Shown here in pieces: positions 54,472 through 62,050 of a stretch of 64,000 nt of DNA. Below the pieces are notes generated by a model, which saw nothing but the letters and a program-made list of their open reading frames with translations, searched no databases and was not told the origin of the DNA. Where the stretch lies: NCBI RefSeq assembly GCF_004792415.1, contig NZ_CP038853.1, positions 2,294,001 to 2,358,000 of the forward strand, written 5' to 3'. How positions within the stretch are numbered: position 1 is the first letter of the stretch; each line of letters starts with the position of its first letter. The stretch is from Pantoea vagans. Its GTDB lineage: Bacteria; Pseudomonadota; Gammaproteobacteria; Enterobacterales; Enterobacteriaceae. Made by a program: the position numbers and the translations under genes.

Positions 54472-54963
54472 ATGGTGAAAAAGAGTCTTGCGTTAACGCT
54501 GCTGGCGGTGCTTACCCTGGCAGGCTGTAAGGCCCCGCCGCCGCCCGTCACTGACGATACGCTGGTCACCAGCGAAATTAACGGCGTCAAACTGGTCCAT
54601 CGACACGCTGTCGCGGCACCGACTGAATTTGAGCCGGTCAATCAGACCTGGCGGGCGCTCTATGGTGCCTCGGTCATGACCTCACCGGATTACGGCGGCA
54701 AAGTCGTTCGCTATCTCGAAACGGGTAAACCGTTTGAAGTATTGGGTAATGTGGAGCACAGCTGGCTGGCGATTGCCGATCAGGCTGATGGCCCGTTGAT
54801 TGGTTATGTACCGTTAAAAGCGGGCGTAGAGAGCAGTCGTTACGATGCCACGCTGCAGAGCGATCGTCCCCGTCCGCGGAAAGCGAAACAGGTCTGTGTG
54901 GCTGTCGGCGGCGCGAGTAAAGCCTGTCGGACTAACGATACCGCGACCTGGATCTTAGACTGA
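54472..54963 (+). CDS. SH3-like domain lipoprotein heading the T6SS-derived locus
   Basis: This 163-residue lipoprotein has signal peptide MVKKSLALTLLAVLTLAGC, Cys at 19, followed by a proline-rich stretch KAPPPP. The centre (about 58-110), WRALYGASVMTSPDYGGKVVRYLETG...VEHSWLAIA (in segments), has the look of a bacterial SH3 domain. The C-terminal part is basic (RPRPRKAKQ) with two cysteines (VCVAVGG...KACRT). It is not TssJ, the usual T6SS lipoprotein, which lacks an SH3-like layout. It precedes tssL by 85 bases containing a strong hairpin. A role anchoring or modulating the TssL-TssM complex is conceivable, but only from position. Confidence 0.75.
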   Translation: MVKKSLALTLLAVLTLAGCKAPPPPVTDDTLVTSEINGVKLVHRHAVAAPTEFEPVNQTWRALYGASVMTSPDYGGKVVRYLETGKPFEVLGNVEHSWLAIADQADGPLIGYVPLKAGVESSRYDATLQSDRPRPRKAKQVCVAVGGASKACRTNDTATWILD

Positions 54964-54985
54964 ATATGAAATCCGGCGCATATTG

Positions 54986-55011
54986 CCCGCAGCACCGTCC
55001 TGTGCTGCGGG
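54986..55011 (+). other. Perfect intergenic hairpin before tssL
   Basis: CCCGCAGCAC and GTGCTGCGGG form a perfect 10-bp stem with a 6-base loop between the lipoprotein and tssL genes. No T-run follows (TACAGGGA). It may be an attenuating or mRNA-stabilising element that sets different levels for the two genes. Confidence 0.6.
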
Positions 55012-55048
55012 TACAGGGATTTGCCATTGGCTGGAAGATCACGAATTA

Positions 55049-56266
55049 ATGACTGTGGAATCCCCTGCGCGTGAGGCGACCCCCTCAGGCAATGAGAATC
55101 TATTACTTCAGGCTGCGGCACCACTGCTGAATGCGGTGGTGCAGATTCGTCGGGCAGCCACCCATGACGACCCTGCGGGTCTGCGCCAGTCTCTGATCGA
55201 TGAAATTCGCCAGTTTGAACAACGCTGTAAACAGGCAGGGCTGCCGTTTGAGATGATTATCGGCGCGCGTTACTGCATCTGCAGCGCGCTGGACGAAGCC
55301 GCAGCGCAAACCCCCTGGGGCACGCGTGGCGTCTGGTCGGGCAACGGTATGCTGGTGACCTTTCACAATGAAAGCTGGGGCGGCGAGAAATTCTTTCAGC
55401 TGCTGTCGCGCATTTCACAAAGTCCGCAACAACATCTCTGGCTGCTGGAAGTGGTGCAATATTGCCTGCTGCTGGGCTATGAAGGCCGCTATCGCGGCAG
55501 TGAAAATGGCCGCGCCCAGTGCGACGGTATCCGTAAGCGCCTGAAAAGCCTGATTGACGAGACGCGCGCCCAGCGTCAGACGCCGCAACCCCCGCTGGTC
55601 GAGGTGCATCCGCTGGTCAGTACCCTCGCCCGCCCGATGGTGCCGCTCTGGGCCTGCGCCATGCTGGTCGCGCTCATCGGCTGCCTGATCTACAGCGGCC
55701 TGAACTGGCGGCTCGGCAACGCTGCCGAACCGCTGCTGCGCACCATCTATCAGACCCCGCTGCCGCAGATTACTGCAGGCCGCCGTCCCTCTTCTCCGCA
55801 GGCGCTGCTCGATCTGCGTCAGCGACTGAACGATGTGATCGCTGCCGGGCAGCTCGAAGTCAGCGATGGTGCCTTTGGCAGTAAAGTGATTATTCCCGCA
55901 GACAAACTGTTTGCCGAGCAAGGCACGGTGATTAACCCGGTGGGCCGCGCGCTGCTGGCCCGCGTCTCAACCGCGATGAAAGATGTCAAAGGCACCATTC
56001 TGGTGTCCGTGTTTACCGACGATCATCCGGTGGATAACAGCCGTTTTGCCTCCAGCTATGAGTTCTCATTCGCCCGCGCCCGTGCCATCACCCAGCTGTT
56101 GCAGTTGCAGCTGGAGGACGGTCATACGGTACGCTCTGAAGGCCGTGGTGACAGCGACCCGCTGCTGCCCAACGACAGCAGCGAAAACCGGACCCGCAAC
56201 CGCCGCGTTGAGATCACCCTGTTTGCCGCGCCTGAAACGCTCAGTAATCATCAAGGAGCACAATAA
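55049..56266 (+). CDS. tssL: TssL/DotU with OmpA-like peptidoglycan-binding domain
   Basis: This 405-residue inner membrane component belongs to type VI secretion membrane complexes. The cytoplasmic DotU domain (about 10-180) has LIDEIRQFEQRC, YCICSALDEAAAQTPWG and WGGEKFFQLL, the TssL hallmark. The single C-terminal transmembrane helix lies at about 200-222 (PLWACAMLVALIGCLIYSG). A periplasmic OmpA-like domain (about 290-395) carries SFARARAITQLL and NRTRNRRVEI. An apparent longer start at 54983 is a TTG inside the hairpin and is rejected. The stop overlaps the tssM start (TAATG). This is the evolved TssL type that binds peptidoglycan itself. Confidence 0.92.
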   Translation: MTVESPAREATPSGNENLLLQAAAPLLNAVVQIRRAATHDDPAGLRQSLIDEIRQFEQRCKQAGLPFEMIIGARYCICSALDEAAAQTPWGTRGVWSGNGMLVTFHNESWGGEKFFQLLSRISQSPQQHLWLLEVVQYCLLLGYEGRYRGSENGRAQCDGIRKRLKSLIDETRAQRQTPQPPLVEVHPLVSTLARPMVPLWACAMLVALIGCLIYSGLNWRLGNAAEPLLRTIYQTPLPQITAGRRPSSPQALLDLRQRLNDVIAAGQLEVSDGAFGSKVIIPADKLFAEQGTVINPVGRALLARVSTAMKDVKGTILVSVFTDDHPVDNSRFASSYEFSFARARAITQLLQLQLEDGHTVRSEGRGDSDPLLPNDSSENRTRNRRVEITLFAAPETLSNHQGAQ

Positions 56267-58380
56267 TGCGCGCTTCCCTTCGCCTGCTGTTAACGCATCG
56301 CCTGCTGTGGAGCTTTATTGGCGTCACGGCGCTGAGCTGTCTGGTCTGGATGCTGGGGCCGTTCTGGACATGGGGCGAGTCGCGTCCTCTGGAACCGGTG
56401 CTCCCTCGCCAGCTCACCGTGAGCGCGCTCTATTTTCTCTGGATCCTGTTCCAGCTGATCCCCTCACTTTATCGTGCCTGGTTTAACAGCCGCTTACTGA
56501 CCCAGCTTCAGCTGGCGGGCAACGACGATCCGGCGGAACGTCAGATGACTGAGGAGCGGCTTAATCAGCGCTTCAGCGAAGCAGCGATGCAGCTGAAACG
56601 CACCCAGTTTGGCCGTCGTCACAGCGGCAATCTGCTCTCGCGCTTTAATGCCAATTATCTCTACCAGTTGCCCTGGTATCTGGTGATGGGTGCGCCCGGT
56701 GCCGGTAAAACCACCGCGCTGTTTAATGCGGGCCTCGATTTCCCGCTGACCGATACGCTGGGTAAACAGGCGATTCGTGGCGTCGGCGGCACCCGCAACT
56801 GCGACTGGTGGTTTACCGACAGCGCAGTACTGATTGATACCGCGGGGCGGTATGCGCTGCAGGAGAGCCAGCGCGTGCGCGATGCCGCGGAGTGGCACAG
56901 CTTTATCAATCTGCTGAAACGCTATCGCACCCGCCAGCCGATTAACGGTGTCATCATGACGATCAGCGTGGCCGATCTGCTGAGCGATTCTGCCGAAGCG
57001 CGTTTTGCCCAGGCCAGCGCGCTGCGTGAGCGAATGGCGGAACTGCATCAGCAGACCGGTATTCATTTCCCGGTCTATGTGATGGTCACCAAAACCGATT
57101 TGCTGAAAGGTTTCATGAGCTACTTTGGCAACATCGATAAAGCGCGGCGTGACGCTATCTGGGGCTTTACGTTTAACCGTGAGATGGGCAAGCCGCACAA
57201 AGATGACTGGCATCATCATTTTGGCCAGCAGTTTCAGCGGCTGGAAGAGCAGCTACAGCAGCAGCTGGCGGAGCAGATGACCCAGGAGCGCGATCTGAAT
57301 GAGCGCGCTGAATGCTTCCTGTTCCCGCAGGAGTTCGCCTCACTGCGCCCGCTGCTGAACGAGTATCTCGATATCGTCTTCTCTGATCATCAGGACGCCG
57401 TTGCCTGGAGCCCGCGCGGCCTCTTCTTTACCAGCGGCACGCAGGAAGGCCTGCCGTTTGATCGGGTGATGGGTGAACTGAGCCGTAAACTGCAATTACG
57501 TCAGGCGGGCGAACATTCAATTGCCGCCTGGGACAGCGTTAACCGCAACAGTCCGATTCCCGGCAACAAAGGCCAGAGCTTCTTTATTCGTGACCTGCTG
57601 AGCGATCTGATCTTTAAAGAGAGCGGACTGGCGGGCAGTAACCGCCGCTGGGAGTATCGCAATCAGCTGTTCCACTGGATTGGCTACGGCGTGCTGGCAG
57701 GCGCGCTGCTGATTGCCTCCAGCCTGTGGAGCATCAGCTACTACCAGAATCAGCACTATCTGCAGCAGGTGGCCGCACGGGTGCCGGCCATTCGTGAGCA
57801 GAGTCAGCAGGTGATTCATCAGCCTGCTGATAATATTTTTGATCTGCTACCCTTTCTGAACAACCTGGTGAAGCTGCCGCTGTCGGAACGTTTTTCTCTC
57901 GATAATCCGCCGCTTACTATGCGGGCTGGCTTATATCGCGGCACCCAGGTCAGCGACGCCGCCTGGGTGCTTTATCAAAACGCGCTTAAGTCTTTGCTGC
58001 TGCCGCGCGTGGCCCAGCAGATCACCAACATTCTGCGCAACGATCCGGGTGATGATAACGCCTACAGCCGCAATGCGCTGCGCGCCTATCAGATGCTCTA
58101 TCAGCCGCGCAATTACGATGGCGAATTTTTACGGGCCTGGCTGCTGCAAAACTTACAGCGCTCGCTGCCCGATACGGTCAGTGCCCGCGATCTGCAGCAG
58201 CTCGACTGGCACCTGAGCCAGCTGCTGGATCAGCAGATTCAGTCATCGCCTTATGCGCGTGACAATGCACTGATGATGCGCAAGCTGGCAGACAATCTTA
58301 AAATCGCGGGCCAGGCGGGCAGCGTGCTGGCGGCAGCACCGCTGCACCCGGCCGCGCGATCACACTCGCAAAGCGAGTAA
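56266..58380 (+). CDS. tssM: TssM/IcmF, lacking the C-terminal periplasmic part
   Basis: This inner membrane ATPase-like protein pairs with TssL. There are two N-terminal helices (about 12-34 and 43-65). A cytoplasmic P-loop domain has Walker A GAPGAGKTT (about 144-152), the following VGGTRNCDWWFTDSAVLIDTAGRY (about 168-191, in segments), and TKTDLLKGF (about 272-280). A third helix lies at about 466-488. After this the protein has only about 215 periplasmic residues and ends at 704; typical TssM has 1100-1200 with a C-terminal domain that contacts TssJ. TssJ is also absent here. No frameshift is evident; tagF follows after 13 bases, so this is a stable short form. Confidence 0.92.
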   Translation: MRASLRLLLTHRLLWSFIGVTALSCLVWMLGPFWTWGESRPLEPVLPRQLTVSALYFLWILFQLIPSLYRAWFNSRLLTQLQLAGNDDPAERQMTEERLNQRFSEAAMQLKRTQFGRRHSGNLLSRFNANYLYQLPWYLVMGAPGAGKTTALFNAGLDFPLTDTLGKQAIRGVGGTRNCDWWFTDSAVLIDTAGRYALQESQRVRDAAEWHSFINLLKRYRTRQPINGVIMTISVADLLSDSAEARFAQASALRERMAELHQQTGIHFPVYVMVTKTDLLKGFMSYFGNIDKARRDAIWGFTFNREMGKPHKDDWHHHFGQQFQRLEEQLQQQLAEQMTQERDLNERAECFLFPQEFASLRPLLNEYLDIVFSDHQDAVAWSPRGLFFTSGTQEGLPFDRVMGELSRKLQLRQAGEHSIAAWDSVNRNSPIPGNKGQSFFIRDLLSDLIFKESGLAGSNRRWEYRNQLFHWIGYGVLAGALLIASSLWSISYYQNQHYLQQVAARVPAIREQSQQVIHQPADNIFDLLPFLNNLVKLPLSERFSLDNPPLTMRAGLYRGTQVSDAAWVLYQNALKSLLLPRVAQQITNILRNDPGDDNAYSRNALRAYQMLYQPRNYDGEFLRAWLLQNLQRSLPDTVSARDLQQLDWHLSQLLDQQIQSSPYARDNALMMRKLADNLKIAGQAGSVLAAAPLHPAARSHSQSE

Positions 58381-58393
58381 TGGTGAGGTGAAC

Positions 58394-59092
58394 ATGGCTG
58401 CTTACACCGCCCCCGGCTGGTATGGCAAGCTGCCGTCGACCGGTGACTTTCTGCACCGTCGTCTGAGTGAGCAACAGATTAGCCCGTGGAATCACTGGTT
58501 CCAGCAGGGATTAATGCACTGGCATCAGCAGGCCTGGTCATACAGCGCGAACTTTCTTCACGCGCCGGTATGGAACTTTGTCCTGCCGGTGACCGCGACC
58601 CGGCAACACGTACAGATGGGCTGTCTGCTGCCCTCCTGTGACCGCGTCGGCCGCGCCTGGCCACTGCTGGCACTGCACAGCTTTCCGCTGGCGCAGTGGC
58701 ATCCGGCTCAGCTGACCATCTCCGGTGACTGGTTTCAGGATCTGGGCGCAACTCTGTTACGGGCGGTTCAGACGCCGCTGGACGGCGAGCAGTTAGAGCA
58801 GCAGATACAGGCGCTGCCGCCGCTGCTGGTGCCCGCCCGCAAGCCCTCAGAAATTATGGATGTGATCGGTTTTCAGGATCTGCCCTGCACGCTGAGCTGG
58901 CGTGAAGTGGCCGAACGTTTCGACCCTCAGCAGCATATGAGCTACTGGTGGAGTAATCGCAGTGATGGTTTTGCCCATGCGACCCACAAGCACAGCGGCA
59001 ACCTCACGGCGCAACTGTTTTCGTTACTGTTTAACCCGGCGGCAGGTGCACAGCCGGGACGTAATGGCCTCTATCCTCCGATGTTCGAGTGA
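58394..59092 (+). CDS. tagF: TagF family protein
   Basis: This 232-residue protein of the TagF (DUF2094) family is known as a post-translational repressor of type VI secretion in Pseudomonas and Agrobacterium. Conserved features are GWYGKLPSTGDFLHRRL (about 8-24), the following WNHWFQQGL, and VTATRQHVQMGCLLPSCDRVGRAWPL (about 66-91, in segments). The ATG at 58394 has GAGG five bases upstream; an apparent GTG two codons earlier is less likely. In Agrobacterium TagF binds the FHA protein, and the next gene here encodes one. With no secretion apparatus in the locus its target here is unclear. Confidence 0.88.
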   Translation: MAAYTAPGWYGKLPSTGDFLHRRLSEQQISPWNHWFQQGLMHWHQQAWSYSANFLHAPVWNFVLPVTATRQHVQMGCLLPSCDRVGRAWPLLALHSFPLAQWHPAQLTISGDWFQDLGATLLRAVQTPLDGEQLEQQIQALPPLLVPARKPSEIMDVIGFQDLPCTLSWREVAERFDPQQHMSYWWSNRSDGFAHATHKHSGNLTAQLFSLLFNPAAGAQPGRNGLYPPMFE

Positions 59093-59128
59093 GGCCGGAT
59101 GCGTTTGCCGTTCAATCTGGGATAACTC

Positions 59129-60265
59129 ATGCAATTTACCATCGTGCAATGCACTACGGATGTTCCGGTCAGAAGCGTCGCGTTTCAACCGCCTGGCGGC
59201 ACTATTGGCCGCAGTCAGGACAACGATCTGGTGCTGCCGGATGAGACGCGGGCTATTTCGCGCCTGCAGGCGCTGGTTCACCTGTCGCATGACGGGGAGT
59301 GCCGGCTGACCAACCAGGGCAGCGTAACGCCGGTCGAGCATAACGGCATTACGCTGGGTCGCGGCATGCAGGTGCTGCTGAAGCACGGCGACGCCTTGCG
59401 CATCGGTGATTATGCGCTGGAAGTGCGCGATCCCGCCTGCCAGAACGCGCAGAGCGATCCGCTGGCGCTGTTTGCGGGTGACAGCGCCCGGCCTGCGAAT
59501 CCTTTGGGCATTCACGAACATCATGAGGTTGAGGATCGGCTGCTGGTCAACGACGTGCCGCCTTCACGACACGAGCGGCACAGTGATGCGCGGCTGGCGA
59601 TCGATCCGCAGGCCAGTGAGCCGCGCCGGGCGCTGGCGGCACAGCCGGTAGATCAGGATCGGCTCATCGCCGCTCTGCTGGACGGCATGGGGCTGAGCAA
59701 CGGTCACGCCACGCCGGTTGACGAAGAGCAGATGCGCATTACCGGCCGGATGCTGAGCCTCTTTTCTCAGGGCACCGTGGCGCTGCTCTCATCACGTTCC
59801 ATTCTCAAACGGGGCGTGAAAGCGGACATGACCATGATTCTGAATGAGGCCAACAATCCGTTCAAGATCCTGCCCTCCGGCAAAACCGTGCTGATGCAGA
59901 TGTATCAGAGCCAGATGCCCGGCTTTATGCCGCCGGAGCAGGCGGTGCGCGATGCGCTGGTCGATCTGCAGGCCCACCAGCTGGGCATGATTGCCGGAAT
60001 TCGCGCCATTATTGCGGCGATGCTGCAATCCTTTAATCCGCAGCGGCTGGAAGAGCAGGCGCGTGCCGATGGCCTGGTGTCAAAACTGCCGTTTTCCACC
60101 GCGAAGAAAGCGGCGTTATGGGACTACTTCATGCGGAATTACCAGCGTACGGCCGGTGAGATAGAAGATGATTTCCATACGCTGTTTGGCGAAGCTTTCC
60201 TTCATGCCTACGACATGGAAGTGAATCAGTATAAAGATTCTCAGACGCGGGTGGACGACGCATGA
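59129..60265 (+). CDS. tagH: FHA-domain protein TagH
   Basis: This 378-residue cytoplasmic scaffold binds phosphothreonine. The N-terminal FHA domain (about 1-100) has GGTIGRSQDNDLVLPD (about 23-38), the Ser/Arg ISRLQALVH (about 43-51), and NGITLGRG. A variable charged linker (about 105-195) follows. The C-terminal type VI FHA domain (about 200-370) carries RMLSLFSQGTVALLSSRSILKR and NPFKILPSG (in segments). In threonine-phosphorylation control of T6SS, the kinase modifies this protein and the phosphatase reverses it. All three are encoded here. It overlaps the phosphatase gene by four bases. Confidence 0.92.
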   Translation: MQFTIVQCTTDVPVRSVAFQPPGGTIGRSQDNDLVLPDETRAISRLQALVHLSHDGECRLTNQGSVTPVEHNGITLGRGMQVLLKHGDALRIGDYALEVRDPACQNAQSDPLALFAGDSARPANPLGIHEHHEVEDRLLVNDVPPSRHERHSDARLAIDPQASEPRRALAAQPVDQDRLIAALLDGMGLSNGHATPVDEEQMRITGRMLSLFSQGTVALLSSRSILKRGVKADMTMILNEANNPFKILPSGKTVLMQMYQSQMPGFMPPEQAVRDALVDLQAHQLGMIAGIRAIIAAMLQSFNPQRLEEQARADGLVSKLPFSTAKKAALWDYFMRNYQRTAGEIEDDFHTLFGEAFLHAYDMEVNQYKDSQTRVDDA

Positions 60266-61038
60266 AAATCGTTTTTGCCAGCCGCTGCCAGCAGGGGCTA
60301 CGCGATGAGAATCAGGATCGCACAGGTGCCGAGCTGGATGAGCGAAAAGCCTGTTTTGTGGTCTGCGATGGCGTGGCCGGGCTGCCCGGCGGCGAGATGG
60401 CGGCACAGCTGGTGCGCGACACGCTGCTAAGCCAGATACAGGCGAATACCGACTTTACGCCGGAAATCACCCACCAGGCGATCGAACAGTGCCGCTTAGC
60501 GCTGCATGAGGCACAGGGTAAAAATCCGAAATATTCCCGCATGAGCACCACGCTGGCAGCCCTGTTTATCGACCGCCAGAAACAGCGTGCATGGTGGGCG
60601 CATGCCGGTGACAGCCGGGTTTACCACTTCCGGCGGGGCGTGCTTCACGAGGTGACCCGGGACCACAGTCTGGCCCAGCAGCTGAAAGAAGCGGGCTATG
60701 AAAATACCGGCATTAACAGTAATTTACTCTATAATGCGCTCGGCGCTGAGCCGCCTCGCTTAGTCAGCTTTTCGCAGGAGATTGCGCTGGAGGATGGGGA
60801 CGCTTTTCTGGTCTGCACCGATGGCTTCTGGCTGAATCTGAACAGTAGTGAAATGGAACAGGCGCTGCGCATGGTGAATGCCTGCGAAGAGTGGCTGGCT
60901 CTGATGGAACAGGCGGTAAGCCGCAACGTTAAGAAAGATAATCTCAGCGCACTGGCGGTCTGGATTGGTGAGCCGGAGGAGGCAACACTGCTCTATTCAC
61001 TGGCTGATTCGGCGCGCTTTCTGCCGCCTCGTTTTTGA
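60262..61038 (+). CDS. pppA: PP2C-type Ser/Thr phosphatase PppA
   Basis: This 258-residue metal-dependent protein phosphatase has the standard PP2C motifs: RDENQD (about 14-19), VCDGVAGLPGG (about 34-44), MSTTLAALF (about 93-101), AGDSRVY (about 115-121), TRDHSLAQQL (about 133-142), CTDGFW and KKDNLSAL. All metal-binding Asp residues are present, so it should be active. In Pseudomonas PppA opposes PpkA and dephosphorylates Fha. The translation start overlaps the tagH stop (ATGA). Confidence 0.94.
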   Translation: MKIVFASRCQQGLRDENQDRTGAELDERKACFVVCDGVAGLPGGEMAAQLVRDTLLSQIQANTDFTPEITHQAIEQCRLALHEAQGKNPKYSRMSTTLAALFIDRQKQRAWWAHAGDSRVYHFRRGVLHEVTRDHSLAQQLKEAGYENTGINSNLLYNALGAEPPRLVSFSQEIALEDGDAFLVCTDGFWLNLNSSEMEQALRMVNACEEWLALMEQAVSRNVKKDNLSALAVWIGEPEEATLLYSLADSARFLPPRF

Positions 61039-61052
61039 TTCCAAGGATCCTT

Positions 61053-62006
61053 ATGAAACTGTGGTTGCCCGGCATCATCACTCTGCTGATTGCCTTTAAC
61101 GCCCAGGCTGAAAATTATCGTGTGGTCTACTCCCCCAGCCTGGCGCTGGAGGTTTATATCGATAATGTGGTGAGTAAAGCGCCTGACGACTGGTGTAAAG
61201 AGACGCTGCCGCTGCGTATCGTCTCTGGCAAAAGCAAGGATTCGGCCGTGCTGACCACCTTTTTACCGCGCGTGGGCACCCTGCTCGCGAATCAGTGCGG
61301 CTTACTGGATGAACTGCCCTGGCAGATGACCAACAAAGAGGGTGGCGTCCTGGCCAGCGGCAGCGCCAGCAAGTTGCAGAACTGGCGGCCGATTGTGATG
61401 GCGGATGCAACCGCCAGCGCCAGTGACAGCAATGCCGCCCCGCTCGACCTGTCACGGCCCGCCAACAGCACGCCGCTGCAACATTTTGATCTCCCCAGCG
61501 GCTGTCATTTCCGCACCGCCTGGGATGAGAATGCGCAGACCCTGTTTATCCCGGATGTCAGCAAGCAGCAGTGCTCGCCTGACGGCTGGGCAGAAGGCAA
61601 AAGTGAACTGACGCTGGCGACGGCGGATCACCCGACGCCGGTTGCGGTCACCTTTTATCAGGGTTACCCCATCGCCAATCTGACCATTCCGGACAGCAAG
61701 CTGGAAGTCATTGCCGCGAATAATCAGCGCATGATTGTGACACGCCCGGATACGCCGGATAGCTGGCTGGTGCTGCCCTTTGATGCCCGGCAGCATGTCT
61801 GGCGCTTCAATGGTGCGCTGTTAATAAAGATGGATAAGAATGCTGCGCAGCAGGATGCTGACGCTGTGAAATCGCGAGTCGATACATTGCGCAGCCAGTG
61901 GGCGCCCTATTTCATGCCACAGCAAAAAGTGAATGTGTTACTCATCGACACCCTGCACGCGGATCTGGTTGATCCTGCCATTGGTGCCTGGCGTAACATC
62001 AATTAA
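61053..62006 (+). CDS. Secreted protein of unknown function in the T6SS-derived locus
   Basis: This 317-residue protein has a clean signal peptide (MKLWLPGIITLLIAFNAQA, cleavage near 19). The mature part begins ENYRVVYSPSLALEVYIDNV. It has four cysteines in DDWCKETLPL, ANQCGLLDEL, SGCHFRTAW and KQQCSPDGW, an even number that suggests two periplasmic disulfides. The rest appears beta-rich. The start at 61053 has AAGGATCC upstream. It lies 14 bases after the phosphatase and 44 before the kinase. No family is recognised. Position suggests a periplasmic sensor or partner for the kinase's outer domain or for TssM; that is inference. Confidence 0.75.
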   Translation: MKLWLPGIITLLIAFNAQAENYRVVYSPSLALEVYIDNVVSKAPDDWCKETLPLRIVSGKSKDSAVLTTFLPRVGTLLANQCGLLDELPWQMTNKEGGVLASGSASKLQNWRPIVMADATASASDSNAAPLDLSRPANSTPLQHFDLPSGCHFRTAWDENAQTLFIPDVSKQQCSPDGWAEGKSELTLATADHPTPVAVTFYQGYPIANLTIPDSKLEVIAANNQRMIVTRPDTPDSWLVLPFDARQHVWRFNGALLIKMDKNAAQQDADAVKSRVDTLRSQWAPYFMPQQKVNVLLIDTLHADLVDPAIGAWRNIN

Positions 62007-62050
62007 TTACCGCGCAGCCTGACGACCAGGCCGTGTACAGAGAGTTCACT

